Positions 19,340-28,544 of a stretch of DNA of 64,000 bases are shown here, piece after piece. The first letter of the stretch is position 1. Each line of letters begins with the position of its first letter. The DNA comes from Corynebacterium sp. sy039 (GTDB lineage: Bacteria; Actinomycetota; Actinomycetes; Mycobacteriales; Mycobacteriaceae): positions 2,108,001 to 2,172,000 of the forward strand of contig NZ_CP042325.1 of NCBI RefSeq assembly GCF_007904105.1, read 5' to 3'. The notes under the pieces were generated by a model. That model searched no databases. It worked only from the letters and a program-made list of their open reading frames with translations, and was not told the DNA's origin. Made by a program: the position numbers and the translations under genes.

Positions 19340-19364
19340 CAGCTCACCACCCTGTAGTGAGCTG
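19340..19364 (-). terminator. Terminator of serS
   Basis: On the minus strand an 8-bp stem CAGCTCAC / GTGAGCTG with a 9-base loop is followed by TTTATTT, starting about 33 bases after the serS stop. Confidence 0.7.
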
Positions 19365-19396
19365 CTTATGGAATTCCTTGCGCCTTGTGCTAGATA

Positions 19397-20665
19397 TTAT
19401 TTCGCGCTGCGCACAGGTTCAATAACCTCTTTGCCAACAAAAGGTCGCAACGCCTCAGGCACGACGACGCTACCGTCTGCTTGTTGATTATTCTCCAAAA
19501 TGGCAACCAACCAGCGAGTCGTCGCAAGTGTGCCATTAAGTGTGGCAGCAACCTGGGTCTTTCCGTTTTCATCACGGTATCTGGTTTGTAAACGACGCGC
19601 CTGGAATGTGGTGCAATTAGAGGTAGAAGTAAGCTCTCGATAAGTGCCTTGAGAAGGAACCCACGCCTCTGTGTCGAACTTACGAGCCGCCGAGGAACCT
19701 AAATCGCCACCTGCAACATCAATGACGCGATAAGGAACCCCCACTGCTGCCAGCATTTCTTTTTCCATATCCAATAACGCCTGGTGCTGGGCTTGTGCTT
19801 CCTCGGGCTTGCAATACACAAACATCTCTAGTTTATCGAATTGATGCACGCGCAAAATACCACGAGTATCTTTGCCATAGGAACCAGCTTCACGACGGAA
19901 ACAAGATGACCAACCAGCATATTTCTTCGGCCCCTGAGAGAGGTCAATGATCTCATCCTGATGATAGCCGGCAAGAGCCACCTCTGAGGTACCCACCAAA
20001 TACAATTCATCGCGCTCAAGATAATAAATCTCATCTGCGTGCGCCCCCAAGAAACCAGTGCCTTGCATCACCTCAGGGCGAACAAGAACTGGTGGAATCA
20101 TCAGCTCAAACCCAGCAGCACGTGCTTTTTGTGCAGCGAGCATCAACATTCCCAGCTGGAGGAAAGCGCCATCACCAGTGAGGTAATAGAATCTGGCACC
20201 GCCTACTTTTGTACCGCGCTTGACGTCGATAAGCCCCAAAGATTCACCCAGGTCAAGGTGATCTTTTACCTCAAAATCAAATGTGGGTTGCTGGCCGACG
20301 TGTTCCAACACGACATAGTCGTCTTCGCCACCAGCTGGTGCGCCTTCGACGATATTCCCCAGGCGCATTTGCAATGCACTCACTGTTTCTTCAGCGTGCT
20401 TTTGATCTTCTTCTGCCTGTTTTACCTTTGCTTTTAGTTCATTAGAACCTTGTAGCAAGGCTGGACGCTCAGCAGGATCAGCCTGTCCGATTTTCTTACC
20501 AAAGGCTTTTTGTTCAGCTCGCAACTCGTCGGCAGTTTGGATTGCTTGACGACGCAGCTCGTCGGCAGCAATGAGCTGATCCACGAGGGCAGGATCTTCC
20601 CCACGGGTGAGCTGGGACTGGCGGACAATATCAGGATTTTCGCGGAGGAACTTGAGATCAATCAC
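19397..20665 (-). CDS. serS: Seryl-tRNA synthetase
   Basis: Charges tRNA-Ser; class II synthetase of 422 residues. The N-terminal helical arm (about 30-105, charged heptads) binds the long variable arm of tRNA-Ser. Motif 2 appears as [26 protein letters not shown] and motif 3 as [20 protein letters not shown]. The GTG start at 20665 is preceded at seven bases by TAGAAT in a TGCTAGAAT context, with no Shine-Dalgarno, so the mRNA is probably leaderless. The tRNA-Ser(GGA) it serves is at 4025. Confidence 0.97.
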   Translation of the reverse strand: MIDLKFLRENPDIVRQSQLTRGEDPALVDQLIAADELRRQAIQTADELRAEQKAFGKKIGQADPAERPALLQGSNELKAKVKQAEEDQKHAEETVSALQMRLGNIVEGAPAGGEDDYVVLEHVGQQPTFDFEVKDHLDLGESLGLIDVKRGTKVGGARFYYLTGDGAFLQLGMLMLAAQKARAAGFELMIPPVLVRPEVMQGTGFLGAHADEIYYLERDELYLVGTSEVALAGYHQDEIIDLSQGPKKYAGWSSCFRREAGSYGKDTRGILRVHQFDKLEMFVYCKPEEAQAQHQALLDMEKEMLAAVGVPYRVIDVAGGDLGSSAARKFDTEAWVPSQGTYRELTSTSNCTTFQARRLQTRYRDENGKTQVAATLNGTLATTRWLVAILENNQQADGSVVVPEALRPFVGKEVIEPVRSAK

Positions 20666-20710
20666 GCGCCATATTCTAGCATTTTCTAGCGCGAAAACTT
20701 TTTAAGTGGC

Positions 20711-21838
20711 ATGATTGTGAGCATTATGGTCAGTTCTCAGCAAAAAAAACGTCTTATCACCATTGGTGTCATTGTGATACTTATCATTGCCACCCTTTTC
20801 ACCGGGTATTTTCTCACAGTCCTGCGGCATAAAAATAGTGAGACTCCAGATACCACTCTTGGTGCCACTGCAACCAATAATGAAAAAGATGGTGATGACA
20901 GCGCACATAGTTCTTTTACTACCGCTAATGCTGGCGCCTGCCTTACCTGGAATGATTCCGAGAGCACCAAAACAAACAATGCTGGTAACAGCAATCCCGG
21001 CAGCACACCGGTGAGTGATTTTGAGCAAACAAGCTGCGACAATGAACACCGCTTTGAGGTGTCTTCCCGCGAAGATCTCTCTACTTACCCAACCTCTGAG
21101 TTCGGCGATAATGCGCCACTGCCAGATATTACTCGCCAAGCACAATTGCGTGAAGAACTGTGTTTAGCACCCACGCTGGCTTATCTTGGCGGTACCTTCG
21201 ATCAAGCCGGAAAATACTCTGTTGCCTCAATTTTGCCACCGGCAGCAGCATGGGAAAACGGCGACCGCACCTTGTTATGTGGTGTCCAAGCTACCGACGA
21301 AAACGGCAAGGTAATTTTGACCACCGGTAACGCCGCAACCCAAGACCAATCTCGGGTGTACGCTCCTGAGCAATGTGTAGCAATTACCCCAGCCCAATCC
21401 ACTCGCGTTGTTGATTGCGCCCAGGATCATCAGCTCGAGATCACCCAGATCGTCGATCTGAAAACGATTTTCCCTGAAGGCGTGCCAAGCATTGAAGATC
21501 AAGATAGCCACCTGCGCGATATATGCACCCAGGCAGCTATTGACTATCTCGGTGGCGACGATCCACTCTATTACTCCACCTTGCAGCCCTTCTGGACGGC
21601 TATCAATGAAAATTCCTGGACTGGTGGCTCACATAGTGCCAATTGTGCCTTGGTATTTGCTAACCCAGAGGCTACTTTTGGCACTTTGACCGGCAGCGCC
21701 AAGCATGACTTGCTAATCAATGGGCAGCCACCTGCACCGCGCCCAGAACGTGCACCTGTGGTAAATCCGGAGGCAGCGGCATCAGTTCACCCACCAGAAG
21801 CTGCGGAACCAGCTGTAGCAGAAGAACCGGCGGAATAA
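20711..21838 (+). CDS. Membrane-anchored septum-formation family protein
   Basis: 375 residues. One transmembrane helix near the N-terminus (RLITIGVIVILIIATLFTGYFLT), then an extracytoplasmic part with two septum-formation-type domains, each holding a Cys pair and a conserved histidine: GACLTWN...FEQTSCDNEHRFEV and EQCVAITP...VVDCAQDHQLEIT. The C-terminus is a Pro/Ala/Glu-rich tail. Proteins of this actinobacterial family are linked to septation, but the biochemical role is unknown. Start at ATG 20711; ATG 20726 is an alternative, and neither has a clear ribosome site. Divergent from serS with a 45-base gap. Confidence 0.75.
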   Translation: MIVSIMVSSQQKKRLITIGVIVILIIATLFTGYFLTVLRHKNSETPDTTLGATATNNEKDGDDSAHSSFTTANAGACLTWNDSESTKTNNAGNSNPGSTPVSDFEQTSCDNEHRFEVSSREDLSTYPTSEFGDNAPLPDITRQAQLREELCLAPTLAYLGGTFDQAGKYSVASILPPAAAWENGDRTLLCGVQATDENGKVILTTGNAATQDQSRVYAPEQCVAITPAQSTRVVDCAQDHQLEITQIVDLKTIFPEGVPSIEDQDSHLRDICTQAAIDYLGGDDPLYYSTLQPFWTAINENSWTGGSHSANCALVFANPEATFGTLTGSAKHDLLINGQPPAPRPERAPVVNPEAAASVHPPEAAEPAVAEEPAE

Positions 21839-21868
21839 AACCCTCAGACAATAAGCAGCTTAGGTTGC

Positions 21869-22510
21869 TTAAGCACTATGAAGTGGTGTTACCCAGTGGG
21901 AGCAGTGCCATTTTCCAAATTCGCCGCTGGGTTCGAGCACAATAAAACCACAGTTCGACATATATGTTTTCTGAGCATGGTGTGGGTCGATGTCGCTGGC
22001 GTATAACCCAGCAATGCGCATGGCACCACCGTGAACTACCAGTACATAATCGCCTGTGCGTTCTGCTGCCATTTCCATGATGGGCTGATAGCGCTCTACG
22101 AGGTCTTGTGCACTCTCGCCACCAGGAAGTCGTACCTGATTCACCCCGGACATCCATTGCCGAGCAGTATTCCCATACGCCATATGCGCGTCCTGATCAT
22201 TTCTGCCTTCATAATCTCCGACGAAAATCTCATGCAAACCAGGCATAACTTCGAGGGGAATACTCTCTGTCTCAATCGCCCGAGCCTGGGCATACGCTGT
22301 GCGAATACGCAGTGCGGTCTGCTGGGCACGGATTGCCACTGAGCAGAAAATACCACCAAGGTTATCGCTGAGCTGTGCTAGTTGTAGACCAGCGTCGTCT
22401 GCTTGGGTTTTTCCTATTTCGGTCAGTTCTGCACCCGGTGGGCGGGTGTCGAGGATATGCTGTGCGTTAGAAAAGGTGCGTCCGTGTCGAATAAGAATTA
22501 CTCTGCCCAT
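21869..22510 (-). CDS. Histidine phosphatase (phosphoglycerate mutase-like)
   Basis: 213 residues. The catalytic RHG motif is at the N-terminus (MGRVILIRHGRTFSNAQHILD), with PPGAELTEIGKTQADDAG following, the acid EIFVGDYEGR, and the second His in LVVHGGAMRIAG. Such proteins remove phosphate from metabolites; this one may be the GpmB-like enzyme found next to pheA in Corynebacterium. ATG at 22510 is chosen because AGAGGA lies five bases upstream; an upstream extension to 22594 would overlap the pheA end. It follows pheA by 25 bases on the same strand, so co-transcription is likely. Confidence 0.88.
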   Translation of the reverse strand: MGRVILIRHGRTFSNAQHILDTRPPGAELTEIGKTQADDAGLQLAQLSDNLGGIFCSVAIRAQQTALRIRTAYAQARAIETESIPLEVMPGLHEIFVGDYEGRNDQDAHMAYGNTARQWMSGVNQVRLPGGESAQDLVERYQPIMEMAAERTGDYVLVVHGGAMRIAGLYASDIDPHHAQKTYMSNCGFIVLEPSGEFGKWHCSHWVTPLHSA

Positions 22511-22535
22511 ATCATTCCTCTTGTGTCTGTCAGGG

Positions 22536-23498
22536 TTAATCCACCATGGGTGTACGTCGTCCCGCGCGCGCATCGCGTACCCATTGCTGAGCACTAGCTA
22601 AGAGTTTATTATCTTGTGCATTTTTCTTCTCAGCATCTGGGGTATCTGCTGGCCAGGAGCCGAGAAAATGGATGGAATCACAGTGGACGTACACTGCGCG
22701 CAGTGCTTCGGCTACGGATAAGTCGTCGATGTGTCCGGCAATATCTACCTGGAATCGGTACATTCCTAGTTTTTGGGTGGTTGGTCGTGACTCAATACGG
22801 GTTAGATCCACTCCACGCAGGGAAAACTCGGTGAGAAGCCGCACCAAAGAACCAGGTTCATTACGCACTGTGAAGATTACTGCCGTGCGATCTATTCCAG
22901 TAGGTTGTGGTACTGGACCAGGTAGTCCCACTACTACAAATCGTGTTCTTGCCCCCGGAACATCTGCAACCTCCTCCGCAATGATGCTCAGGCCACAGAT
23001 TTCAGCTGCTCGACGCGGTGCAATGGCAATATCGGCTTGTCCACGAGCAACCATATGGGCTGCAGCGGCATTAGATGATGCTGCGAGGAATTCATGCTCA
23101 CCTATATTATCCGCCAGCCACCCCTTGACCTGCTGATATGCCACTGGGTGTGTTGCTACTGTTGGTTTGTCTGCCACTATTTCCTGACGTTTCATTGCGC
23201 TAAAGGCAATGGGAAGATCAAGTTCTGCATAGATTTGCACACCACTGTGGTGTGTGTTGGCGCTAGCGAGTGCATCAAATGTGGGAGTCACTGCCCCATC
23301 TACTGAGTTTTCAATCGCAACGCAGGCAAAATGCGCGTGCCCTGCGTGGATTGCGTCGATTGCCTCGCGCGGACTGGTGCAGGCCAATAGCTCAATGTCT
23401 TGTTTGTGTGCACCAAATTGTCCTTTGTCTGCCAGCGCCCACAATGCTTCTTCTGTAAAAGTTCCTTGTGGACCAAGATAAGCAACAATGACACTCAT
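22536..23498 (-). CDS. pheA: Prephenate dehydratase
   Basis: Converts prephenate to phenylpyruvate in phenylalanine synthesis. 320 residues: catalytic domain (VAYLGPQGTFTEEALW; the VAIENSVDGAVTPTFDAL substrate motif; ARTRFVVVG, here with Arg in place of the usual TRF context's Lys) and a C-terminal ACT domain (FTVRNEPGSLVRLLTEFSLRGVDLTRIESRPT) that binds phenylalanine for feedback inhibition. No chorismate mutase domain. ATG at 23498 lies seven bases after TATGCT with no Shine-Dalgarno, suggesting a leaderless mRNA; the alternative ATG at 23510 would add four residues. Confidence 0.95.
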   Translation of the reverse strand: MSVIVAYLGPQGTFTEEALWALADKGQFGAHKQDIELLACTSPREAIDAIHAGHAHFACVAIENSVDGAVTPTFDALASANTHHSGVQIYAELDLPIAFSAMKRQEIVADKPTVATHPVAYQQVKGWLADNIGEHEFLAASSNAAAAHMVARGQADIAIAPRRAAEICGLSIIAEEVADVPGARTRFVVVGLPGPVPQPTGIDRTAVIFTVRNEPGSLVRLLTEFSLRGVDLTRIESRPTTQKLGMYRFQVDIAGHIDDLSVAEALRAVYVHCDSIHFLGSWPADTPDAEKKNAQDNKLLASAQQWVRDARAGRRTPMVD

Positions 23499-23540
23499 AT
23501 GTTCCAGCATAAACTCAAATCATTCGCGTACGCTATCCCC

Positions 23541-24878
23541 ATGCCTTCTTTTCAGGATCTTCATGAGCTTGTCGACGCCCACCGCAAGGACGTCGATAAG
23601 CTCATGCCCCAAGAACATGGCTATAGCTTTTTTGCTCCCGACTATGCTCATGAATATATCGAGCATCAGCATTGGCGTGAGCGCCACGATGATTCTTATC
23701 GCTCGCCATTGCGTGTGGGTCGGTTGGCTGGTTGGTTAATTCCAGCTAAGGATCTTTCTGATGTTGCTGGACTACCTACGTCTTTTGGCAGTGTGCAGCG
23801 CACTCGCTGGGCAGATAAAACTGATGAGTTCATTGACAAGTATCTTCAGCAGGGCGCGCTGGTGCCGGGGAAAACTCTGACTCCTGAATTAGGGTTATGT
23901 GCCTATACCGAACCTGTGGGGCTGCCTGCTCCGGAGAATCCGCTCTATCCTGGTGCGACTCCTGGTGGCTCGACCGGTGGTGGTGCCGCGATGGTAGCAC
24001 GAGGTTTGGTGCGTGCTGCTCATGCTTCTGATGGGGGTGGTTCTATTCGGGTTCCTGCTGCGGCTTGTGGCATTGTGGGGTTTAAGCCAGCTCATGATAC
24101 GGCAGGCGCTAATCCGGTTGTCCAGGGTTTTGTGTGCCGTAGTGTGCATGATTGTGCTTGGCTTTATCCTCAGGTGCCCGCTGCTAAGACCGGGGTTGGT
24201 ACTGGGGCTAGAGCAAAAGTTTGCGCTGACAATGCGCAGGTCGCTGGCAAGGCGCAGGTACACCGTCCGCTGCGCATTGGTGTGCTGAGTACCCCGGTTC
24301 ATGCCGAGGTGGAGGTGAGCGAGGATATGCTCATTGCGCTCGATTACACAGCACGGATTTTGGGTCAGGCGGGGCATGAGGTTTATCCTGTCGCTCGTCC
24401 TTATGGCGATCAGCCTTTTCAGGCTTTTCACGATGTATTATCCCTGCGCTGTGCGACTATCCGTGGCGAGGCTTCGCCTTTGGTGTCGTGGTTACGTGAG
24501 CGCGGTCAGAGTTTATCCGAGCAACGCGCTGCTCAGGCGCGCCAGATTTTCCTTTCTGTTGATTCTTTGCTGCGCACGGCATGGGACTGTGATCTTCTCC
24601 TCACTCCTACCTTGGCTTTTGATCCGCCTCCTGTGGGATTTTTCGCTGCTCAAGCTCCGCCGGATGATTTTTATGCTCAAACGCAGTGGACTCCGTGGGC
24701 AACAATGTTCAATATGTCTGGTGGTGCTGCGTTGAGTATGCCTGTGCCTCTTTCTGGTCGCCCACCTGTCGGTATTCATCTTGGCGCGATACATGGCTCC
24801 ACTGCTGATATTTTTGCTGCTGCCTATGCCCTTGATGCTGCTGCCGCCCCACACCAGGAGGTCAATTGTGTGCACTAA
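23541..24878 (+). CDS. Amidase (amidase-signature family)
   Basis: 445 residues of the Ser-cisSer-Lys amidase family. The candidate catalytic Lys is in LIPAKDLSDVAGLPTSFGS, and the Gly/Ser-rich signature GATPGGSTGGGAAMVARGLV...ASDGGGSIRVPAAACGIVGFKP contains both serines. Substrate not predictable. Start is set at ATG 23541 because TACGCT stands six bases before it, a leaderless layout; ATG 23499 abuts the divergent pheA start and would leave no promoter space. Its last 11 bases overlap the next gene's start, so the two are probably translated together. Confidence 0.82.
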   Translation: MPSFQDLHELVDAHRKDVDKLMPQEHGYSFFAPDYAHEYIEHQHWRERHDDSYRSPLRVGRLAGWLIPAKDLSDVAGLPTSFGSVQRTRWADKTDEFIDKYLQQGALVPGKTLTPELGLCAYTEPVGLPAPENPLYPGATPGGSTGGGAAMVARGLVRAAHASDGGGSIRVPAAACGIVGFKPAHDTAGANPVVQGFVCRSVHDCAWLYPQVPAAKTGVGTGARAKVCADNAQVAGKAQVHRPLRIGVLSTPVHAEVEVSEDMLIALDYTARILGQAGHEVYPVARPYGDQPFQAFHDVLSLRCATIRGEASPLVSWLRERGQSLSEQRAAQARQIFLSVDSLLRTAWDCDLLLTPTLAFDPPPVGFFAAQAPPDDFYAQTQWTPWATMFNMSGGAALSMPVPLSGRPPVGIHLGAIHGSTADIFAAAYALDAAAAPHQEVNCVH

Positions 24879-25659
24879 AAAACGTGCCCTGCTGTGGGAA
24901 ATAGTCCTCCTGCTCACCATTACTTTCGGTATGTCAGGGCTACGCTCTGCATTAAAACTTATCGACGCAGCTCTCGACCCTACCCCACTGTCCCAACAGA
25001 GCACGACTCTCAATGGTGCGCAATCAACCCTGCCTTGGCTTGATCTCGCATTACAACTATGCAGTGCCGCATCCCTAATCGGCTGGGGGTTGCTCGCGCT
25101 TTTTCTACTCCGCATTCATTACCCACCACAGCACCGACCACAGCATCCACCACAAGCTGCGCGCCCACGTACCACAACGGCACAGCGCTTTCGCTCTGGG
25201 CTGAAGAATATAGGTTATGGTGCTGCCCTAGCTGCACTTATTGGTATTCCTGGGCTTGGTCTATACCTTTTTGCCCTCGATCATGACTTAACAAAACAAG
25301 TTATCCCCAGCCAAATGCTAGCTGCACACAGCATAATGAGCGTGCTCATTTTATTGCTGTGGTCTTTCGCCAATGCCTTTGCTGAAGAAATCGTGGTGGT
25401 GCTGTGGCTGAGCACCAGATTGAGCCAACTTCACCTCACTCCCATTGCCATCGTTGCCATCTGCGCTCTCTTACGCGGCAGTTATCATCTTTATCAGGGT
25501 TTTTCTGCTGGTGGCGGCAATATCATCATGGGAATAATTTTTGGTATCTTCTTCTACAAAACCAAAAAGATCACGCCTCTCATCATTGCTCATTTTCTTA
25601 TCGACGCCACTGCCTTTGTTGGATATGCCTTCTTGGCGCAATTTTTGAGCTTTATCTAG
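24868..25659 (+). CDS. CPBP-family intramembrane protease-like protein
   Basis: 263 residues, about seven hydrophobic helices. The CPBP (CAAX protease/bacteriocin-processing) motifs are in order: FAEEIVVVLWL with the paired Glu, RGSYHLYQG with the His, and IIAHFLIDATAFVG with the second His. The third position of the first motif differs from the EExxxR form, a variant common in actinobacteria. GTG at 24868 has a perfect AGGAGGT seven bases upstream and overlaps the amidase stop. Role unknown; substrates of actinobacterial members are not established. Confidence 0.8.
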   Translation: MCTKKRALLWEIVLLLTITFGMSGLRSALKLIDAALDPTPLSQQSTTLNGAQSTLPWLDLALQLCSAASLIGWGLLALFLLRIHYPPQHRPQHPPQAARPRTTTAQRFRSGLKNIGYGAALAALIGIPGLGLYLFALDHDLTKQVIPSQMLAAHSIMSVLILLLWSFANAFAEEIVVVLWLSTRLSQLHLTPIAIVAICALLRGSYHLYQGFSAGGGNIIMGIIFGIFFYKTKKITPLIIAHFLIDATAFVGYAFLAQFLSFI

Positions 25660-25716
25660 TGCGAGCTGCCCAAGTTAAATGTTTCCCCTGGGTAGGTATT
25701 TCTGTAGAATTTTGTC

Positions 25717-26964
25717 ATGTCTTCTCATGATGAGTATCTACTCGACGCACAAGGTAATCCCGTGCGTGATCGTTTTGGCAGACCAGTGCGCCGTCGTCCG
25801 GCAGCAAACAACACAGGTAATCCTACGGCTGCACCTGTGTCACCTGTGTCGCAGCCGGAACCGACTCGGGTAGAAGACTTCGCACATCCGCAGCAATCTT
25901 CCTGGCAAGCGCAGGGGCAGCACCCCCAGTCACCGCCGCAGAATCAGCAAAGACCACAGCAATATATTCCCTCACCTCAGGTGCAACAAGCCCAAGCGTT
26001 GCAGCAATCTCAGCTTGGTCACGCACCAGGTGGGCGTCGCAAAGCTCCTCGAGTACGACGCCGAGCACGTGGCTGTCTGACTGCTGTTTTGTGGTTACTC
26101 ATTATTGGGCTAGTGCTTAGCGCGGCAAGTATCATATGGTTTGATACCAAACTCAACCGCATTGAGGCGCAGCCGGCAGAACATATTGCTGATACTGCCG
26201 GCACCAATTGGCTGCTTGTGGGCTCAGATTCACGTACTGGTCTGAGCGAAGAAGAAGCCGCGCGTCTTGGCACCGGCGGCGATATTGGCTCAGTGCGTAC
26301 CGATACCATCATGGTGCTGCATATACCTGATAATGCTGAGCCTACGTTGATGTCCATTCCACGCGATTCTTATGTTCCCATTCCTGGCTATGGCGAGGAT
26401 AAAATCAACGCTGCCTTTACTTATGGCGGCGCACCCCTGCTTATTCAGACTGTGGAGCAAACTACCGGATTGCGCATTGATCACTATGCAGAAATCGGCA
26501 TGGGTGGGTTAGCTAGTGTGGTCGACGCACTCGGCGGGATAGAAATCTGCCCCAATGAGCCTATCGACGATCCCCTAGCCGGAATCACCCTTGATGCAGT
26601 ATGCCAGCAAGCAGATGGGCCTACTGCCTTGGGTTATGTGCGTACCCGCGCTACTGCATTAGGTGATATTGACCGCGTGGCGCGCCAACGCGAATTTTTT
26701 GCGGCACTGGTCAAAAAGCTCACTTCCCCTGCTACAGCGCTTAATCCATTGCGGGTATTTGGCACCGCCAATAATGTTGCTGGTTCTTTTACTGTCGATC
26801 ATGATGATCATATTTGGGATTTGCTCAAAGTTGGCTTAGCAATTCGTGGCGGTATGCGCACAGTCACTATTCCTTACTCTGGTTTTGCCGATACTGAATC
26901 AGGCAATGTGCTGTTGTGGGACGAACAGCAATCGCAGGAACTTTTTGATTCACTACGGCAATAA
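25717..26964 (+). CDS. lcpB: LytR-CpsA-Psr (LCP) family cell-wall ligase
   Basis: 415 residues: a cytoplasmic Gln/Pro-rich N-terminus (about 1-105), one transmembrane helix (GCLTAVLWLLIIGLVLSAASII), then an extracytoplasmic LCP domain. Core motifs: NWLLVGSDSRTG, GSVRTDTIMVLHI, LMSIPRDSYVPIPGYGEDKINAAFTYGGAPLLIQTVE, and GYVRTRATALGDIDRVARQREF, with the Arg and Asp that hold the polyprenyl pyrophosphate. These enzymes attach arabinogalactan to peptidoglycan. The symbol rests on position near pheA, as for lcpB in C. glutamicum, so it is tentative. TAGAAT seven bases before the ATG indicates leaderless initiation. Confidence 0.88.
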   Translation: MSSHDEYLLDAQGNPVRDRFGRPVRRRPAANNTGNPTAAPVSPVSQPEPTRVEDFAHPQQSSWQAQGQHPQSPPQNQQRPQQYIPSPQVQQAQALQQSQLGHAPGGRRKAPRVRRRARGCLTAVLWLLIIGLVLSAASIIWFDTKLNRIEAQPAEHIADTAGTNWLLVGSDSRTGLSEEEAARLGTGGDIGSVRTDTIMVLHIPDNAEPTLMSIPRDSYVPIPGYGEDKINAAFTYGGAPLLIQTVEQTTGLRIDHYAEIGMGGLASVVDALGGIEICPNEPIDDPLAGITLDAVCQQADGPTALGYVRTRATALGDIDRVARQREFFAALVKKLTSPATALNPLRVFGTANNVAGSFTVDHDDHIWDLLKVGLAIRGGMRTVTIPYSGFADTESGNVLLWDEQQSQELFDSLRQ

Positions 26965-27049
26965 CATACCTAGCAGCATACCTAGCACACGCCACTGACC
27001 ACACTGACTGCGCCCCTGGGCGCACAATAGCGAAAGGCAAGGAATCATC

Positions 27050-28486
27050 ATGGCAAACACCCAATTACATCGTTCCCTCGGTCTATTTTCCCTCATTGCG
27101 CTGGGTGTTTCTGGAGTCATTGGCTCTAGCTGGATTTACACCAACGGCACATTCTTTGATACCTATGGTGCCGGCGGCATGATTTTCGGACTTGCCCTTG
27201 GCACTTTATTAGCAGCCTGTGTCGCCCTTTCCTACGCCAAACTCACCACCCTTTTTCCACGCGCAGGTGGTGAAGTTGTTTTTGGCTACACTGTTCTTGG
27301 CAGAGGAGTTGGGTTCCTCGTTGGTTGGTTGCTCATCGGCGCGTATATTTCTTCTCTTGCTTTTTATTTCACTGCTTTTGGCATTTTGCTTGGTCGTGTC
27401 TTTCCATTCATGGATAGTCTCCCGCTCTATTCCATTGCTGGTCAGCAAGTCACCGCTCCGGTGCTACTCTGTGGCTTGGGTATCACCCTGTTATTCTTCT
27501 GTTTTAATGTGTTCCGCGTGAGCATTGGGGCAAAGGTACAAACCGTATTCTTCGCCATTCTCATTTTCATTGGGCTCTGTCTCGCCTTTGTCGGTTTTTC
27601 TCAAGGCACTGTCGATAATTTCCTGCCGGCTTTTCACCCCGACGATAACCCACTCACACATACCTTGCGTTTTGTGGTTCCAGGGATGACCTACATGGCT
27701 GGTTTTGGGCTAGTTGCCACCTTAGCTGAGGAAGCAAAACTCAGCCCCAAAACAATCGGGCGTCTCGTGGTTATTACCGTACTCTTAGCCGGTAGTTTTT
27801 ATTGTTTAGTATTACTCGCCTCAGCTTTTATCCTGCCCTGGGAAGAAGTCGCCACTATGGAGCAGGGAACAATCACTGCATTTGCCACCGCCGGTCATAA
27901 ATGGTTGTCCTGGGGTGCGTATCTCATTGCCCTGCTAGGCTTGCTTACCTCATTCCTTGGACTCTATATGGCAACCAGTAGGATCGTCGTTGCTATGGCA
28001 CGCGTAGAGCTATTACCTGCTGCACTAGCTCGTCTCGATCACCGCCATAACACCCCAAAGAACGCCCTGCTCTTCGTTATGTTCATCACCATTGCCCTCG
28101 GATGGCTCGGCAAAGCAGCAGTGGTATGGTTTTTGGATACTGGTGGCATTTACCTGGGCTTGGTATGGGTTATCGTCGTCGGTGCGCATATTCGCTTGCG
28201 CAGCATATATCCACACTTAGCGCCAGAATCACGGTGGTCCTTGGTATTGCCACTATGCGGAGCGGTAGGTGCTGTTTTGGTCATCGCACTCGCTCTTGTC
28301 CCAGGTTCTGGGTTGTCTTTAGTATTTCCAGCGGAATATCTCATTCTTGGGGCATGGGCGCTACTTGGCGCGTTTTTCTACCTCACCAATAAGAAACACA
28401 CCCCTTCTGAGCAGGCATTACATTCCTTGCTTGGCGACTATGCGCATACGCTCACCCAGGCAACAGAGCCTGATCCTAAAAAATAG
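27050..28486 (+). CDS. APC-family amino acid permease
   Basis: 478 residues, about 12 transmembrane helices. The N-terminal motif of the amino acid-polyamine-organocation family is clear: LGLFSLIALGVSGVIGSSWIYTNGTFFDTYGAGGM, with the helix 1 GxxG break. Other segments: SYAKLTTLFPRAGGEVVFGYTVLG and FVVPGMTYMAGFGLVATLAEEAKLSPKTIGR. The substrate cannot be predicted from this. ATG at 27050 has AAGGAATCATC in front. Stands alone between the LCP gene and a convergent AGCS symporter. Confidence 0.88.
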   Translation: MANTQLHRSLGLFSLIALGVSGVIGSSWIYTNGTFFDTYGAGGMIFGLALGTLLAACVALSYAKLTTLFPRAGGEVVFGYTVLGRGVGFLVGWLLIGAYISSLAFYFTAFGILLGRVFPFMDSLPLYSIAGQQVTAPVLLCGLGITLLFFCFNVFRVSIGAKVQTVFFAILIFIGLCLAFVGFSQGTVDNFLPAFHPDDNPLTHTLRFVVPGMTYMAGFGLVATLAEEAKLSPKTIGRLVVITVLLAGSFYCLVLLASAFILPWEEVATMEQGTITAFATAGHKWLSWGAYLIALLGLLTSFLGLYMATSRIVVAMARVELLPAALARLDHRHNTPKNALLFVMFITIALGWLGKAAVVWFLDTGGIYLGLVWVIVVGAHIRLRSIYPHLAPESRWSLVLPLCGAVGAVLVIALALVPGSGLSLVFPAEYLILGAWALLGAFFYLTNKKHTPSEQALHSLLGDYAHTLTQATEPDPKK

Positions 28487-28516
28487 CAAGGCGAGGCATT
28501 TCGCCTGAGCCTTGCT
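28485..28516 (-). terminator. Terminator between the APC permease and AGCS symporter genes
   Basis: AGCAAGGC (28485-28492) pairs with GCCTTGCT (28509-28516), with an inner AGGC/GCCT pairing. On the minus strand it is followed by ATTTTTT, so it serves the symporter gene best and may block read-through both ways. Confidence 0.75.
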
Positions 28517-28544
28517 TGGTATGCACGCAGGTATGCGCTGTATG

